Shown here piece after piece: positions 62,623 through 64,000 of a stretch of 64,000 nucleotides of DNA. Location of the stretch: the NCBI GenBank assembly GCA_934555895.1, contig CAKTFH010000001.1, forward strand, positions 186,001-250,000. The letters run 5' to 3'. Every line of letters begins with the position of its first letter. The first letter of the stretch is position 1. Both the position numbers and the translations under genes were made by a program. Source of the DNA: an uncultured Muribaculaceae bacterium (lineage in GTDB: Bacteria; Bacteroidota; Bacteroidia; Bacteroidales; Muribaculaceae). Under the pieces are notes generated by a model that saw only the letters and a program-made list of their open reading frames with translations, did no database searches and was not told the origin of the DNA.

Positions 62623-64000
62623 TCATCGGAAAATCTGCTTTACGGCGTTGTGGCCCTGACGGCGGATTACAAGTGTGCCTTTGTCAGGATGAGCGATGCG
62701 GATACCCTGAATCGAGAAATATTCAACAGGTGCATCGTCAATTTCAACATCGACATCAGCCACGCTTATGCCACTCATGGAGAGTGAGGGAAGCTTATAG
62801 CTTGTAAGGAAGCCACGGAAACCTGAATAGGTGGGAGTGGCCACATCGACATCGGGCAGTGAAGAGAGGCTCTTGCCGTACATGGGCACAAGGAGCTGCT
62901 GGGTGGCGTTGATGAACAGCGCTGGGGCAAGGTTGGTAGGACCTACGGCGAGGGGTGTCTTGCCAACTAGCGTGCCGTCGGCCTCGAATTCATAGAGATT
63001 GCAGGCCGAACCCGTGAGCTGGTCACCGAGAGTGTAGACCTTGCCCGTGGCATCGGGAATCACATAGAAATCGTAGCCGATCGAAGCCTCGTTGGGAGCA
63101 TATGCGGCAACGGCCTCGAGTGTGGAGGTGCTGATGGCCACAGTCTCGCTCTGCAGCTGCTTTGCGGCTGACTCCACGATGGTCTTGCCGCTCTGTGTGA
63201 AGGCGCCTGTCTGGCATCCTGAGATGTAAAGTTTGTCGCCCGCCACCTGGATGTTTTTCACCTGTGCGTTGTGCGAAGGCTGTGCGGTTGTGTTGGCGGC
63301 CACGAGGGCAGAGGCCTTCTCGCAAGTGAATGTGTTGAGGTCAATCACACCGTAGACTACATTGGCATTGGCCTCGCTGCTGACTTCGGTTTTGACACCG
63401 AAAAGGCTGTAGTGCATCTCACCGCCGGCGCCGTCGACAATCACAGCTGTATAAAGCTTGTCGCCGTCGACAGCAAGAGCCTGCAGGGCCTCCTTGGCGG
63501 CGTAAGGAGCTGTGGCACCGGCACAGAGAGCGGCTTCGGGAGTGCCGTCGGCGCCCAGACGCAAGATAAAGGCATCGCCATTGTTATAGGTCTTGCCGTC
63601 TTTCTCCACGCCGATATTTAAAGCAAAGGGAACAACATCATCACCAATCTCAAAGCAGGTCTTATATGTGCCGCCCACATATGCGCGGCCTTCGGCATCG
63701 ACAGCCAATGCATTTACAGCCACTACATTGGCGTCGAATTTATCAGCGACAAAAAATTCAGTGGGTACTACAGTGCTTGTCCACTCACATGCACCGTCGG
63801 CACTGAATTTCATAACGACTCCATAATAGGGCGACTTACCCTCGACAGTCTGAGTAGAGGAAACTTCAACGGTGTGAGACTGCCCCTTGGCGTCGGTGAA
63901 GTGCATGAGCACCGGAGCTCCGGCACCGGTATTGCTATTGAAAGTAGCATTGCAGGCCATAATGACGCCTCCATCGGGAGTAGCGGCAAGTTTGAGCGAG
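62623..64000 (-). CDS. Secreted protein with EYFNLQG-type tail (5' truncated by the window edge)
   Basis: At least 458 codons; the reading frame runs on past base 64000 without a stop, so the ATG at 63960 is not taken as the start. The visible part is beta-rich and repetitive, like a propeller: blocks such as A-V-D-A-E-G-R-A-Y-V-G-G-T-Y, A-V-D-G-D-K-L-Y-T-A-V and V-A-G-D-K-L-Y-I-S-G-C occur every 45-60 residues. The last 45 residues hold P-V-E-Y-F-S-I-Q-G-I-R-I and I-R-R-Q-G, matching the proteins at 1-185 and 16712-18535. Likely a surface or exported protein of unknown function. Confidence 0.78.
   Translation of the reverse strand, partial: SLKLAATPDGGVIMACNATFNSNTGAGAPVLMHFTDAKGQSHTVEVSSTQTVEGKSPYYGVVMKFSADGACEWTSTVVPTEFFVADKFDANVVAVNALAVDAEGRAYVGGTYKTCFEIGDDVVPFALNIGVEKDGKTYNNGDAFILRLGADGTPEAALCAGATAPYAAKEALQALAVDGDKLYTAVIVDGAGGEMHYSLFGVKTEVSSEANANVVYGVIDLNTFTCEKASALVAANTTAQPSHNAQVKNIQVAGDKLYISGCQTGAFTQSGKTIVESAAKQLQSETVAISTSTLEAVAAYAPNEASIGYDFYVIPDATGKVYTLGDQLTGSACNLYEFEADGTLVGKTPLAVGPTNLAPALFINATQQLLVPMYGKSLSSLPDVDVATPTYSGFRGFLTSYKLPSLSMSGISVADVDVEIDDAPVEYFSIQGIRIAHPDKGTLVIRRQGHNAVKQIFR

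Noticed and set aside
1..64000. CRISPR arrays, tRNA or rRNA genes, insertion sequences
   Set aside because: No regularly spaced direct repeats, cloverleaf-like sequences, rRNA signatures or transposase genes were seen on either strand by eye.

Overview
The window is a single chromosomal stretch from a Bacteroidales bacterium, most likely a member of the Muribaculaceae or a close relative. This is inferred from gene content and signals, not from any database search. The pointers are: many promoters of the Bacteroidetes type (-33 TTTG, about 19-20 nt, -7 TAnnTTTG); DUF3078 and YfhO family proteins; T9SS-type sorting domains; a gingipain-like C25 protease; fused KorA; an EYFNLQG-type C-terminal tail on three secreted proteins; and GH32/GH76/GH127 carbohydrate enzymes. 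Coding density is high. There is no tRNA, rRNA, CRISPR array, transposase or prophage module.

Layout. 1-5260 (plus strand): end of a secreted protein, GH32 fructanase, SGNH esterase, ribosomal proteins L21/L27, GH76 mannanase. 5269-12962 (minus): a likely single transcript korA-korB-HAD-alpha/beta hydrolase-GT4-CapA, with a WYL regulator upstream. 13002-15521 (minus): rlmN followed by two DUF1573 proteins. 15641-18535 (minus): an ORF6N/PLD-like gene of lower GC and a large secreted protein with an internal duplication. 18799-25608 (minus): polA-meaB-glgB-TIGR02757. 25689-32225 (plus): a TPP-riboswitch-controlled thiamin operon thiS-thiE(double domain)-thiG-thiH-thiF-methyltransferase-tenA-thiD, with no thiC. 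32304-33746: a secreted protein and a GNAT enzyme.

33769-38906 (minus): six tightly packed genes, DUF3078 barrel-unknown-unknown-Crp/Fnr-HAD-aroB. 39209-42980 (minus, low GC): a C25 protease and a leucine-rich-repeat protein, both with T9SS-like C-termini. 43256-43423: a 2[4Fe-4S] ferredoxin. 43506-48137 (minus): TamB. 48266-49366 (plus): outer-membrane barrel and ferritin. 49454-54367 (minus): PHP phosphatase, CstA, TPR/PD40 protein, holA. 54389-56827 (minus): GH127 arabinofuranosidase behind an unusual 200-nt leader with a 20-bp long-range stem and a 26-codon reading frame. 57242-62489 (plus): YfhO protein, methyltransferase-like protein, xerD, Ca/Na antiporter. 62623-64000 (minus): 3' part of another EYFNLQG-tailed secreted protein.

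The genes fit a gut anaerobe living on glycans: secreted glycosidases and proteases feed a fermentative metabolism that uses ferredoxin-linked 2-oxoacid oxidoreductase, glycogen storage and methylmalonyl-CoA chemistry. Points most worth a second look are the GH127 leader, the PolA with a ruined proofreading site, the thiamin operon with its ThiE fusion, extra methyltransferase and missing thiC, the ORF6N/PLD fusion, and the T9SS-type cargo pair.
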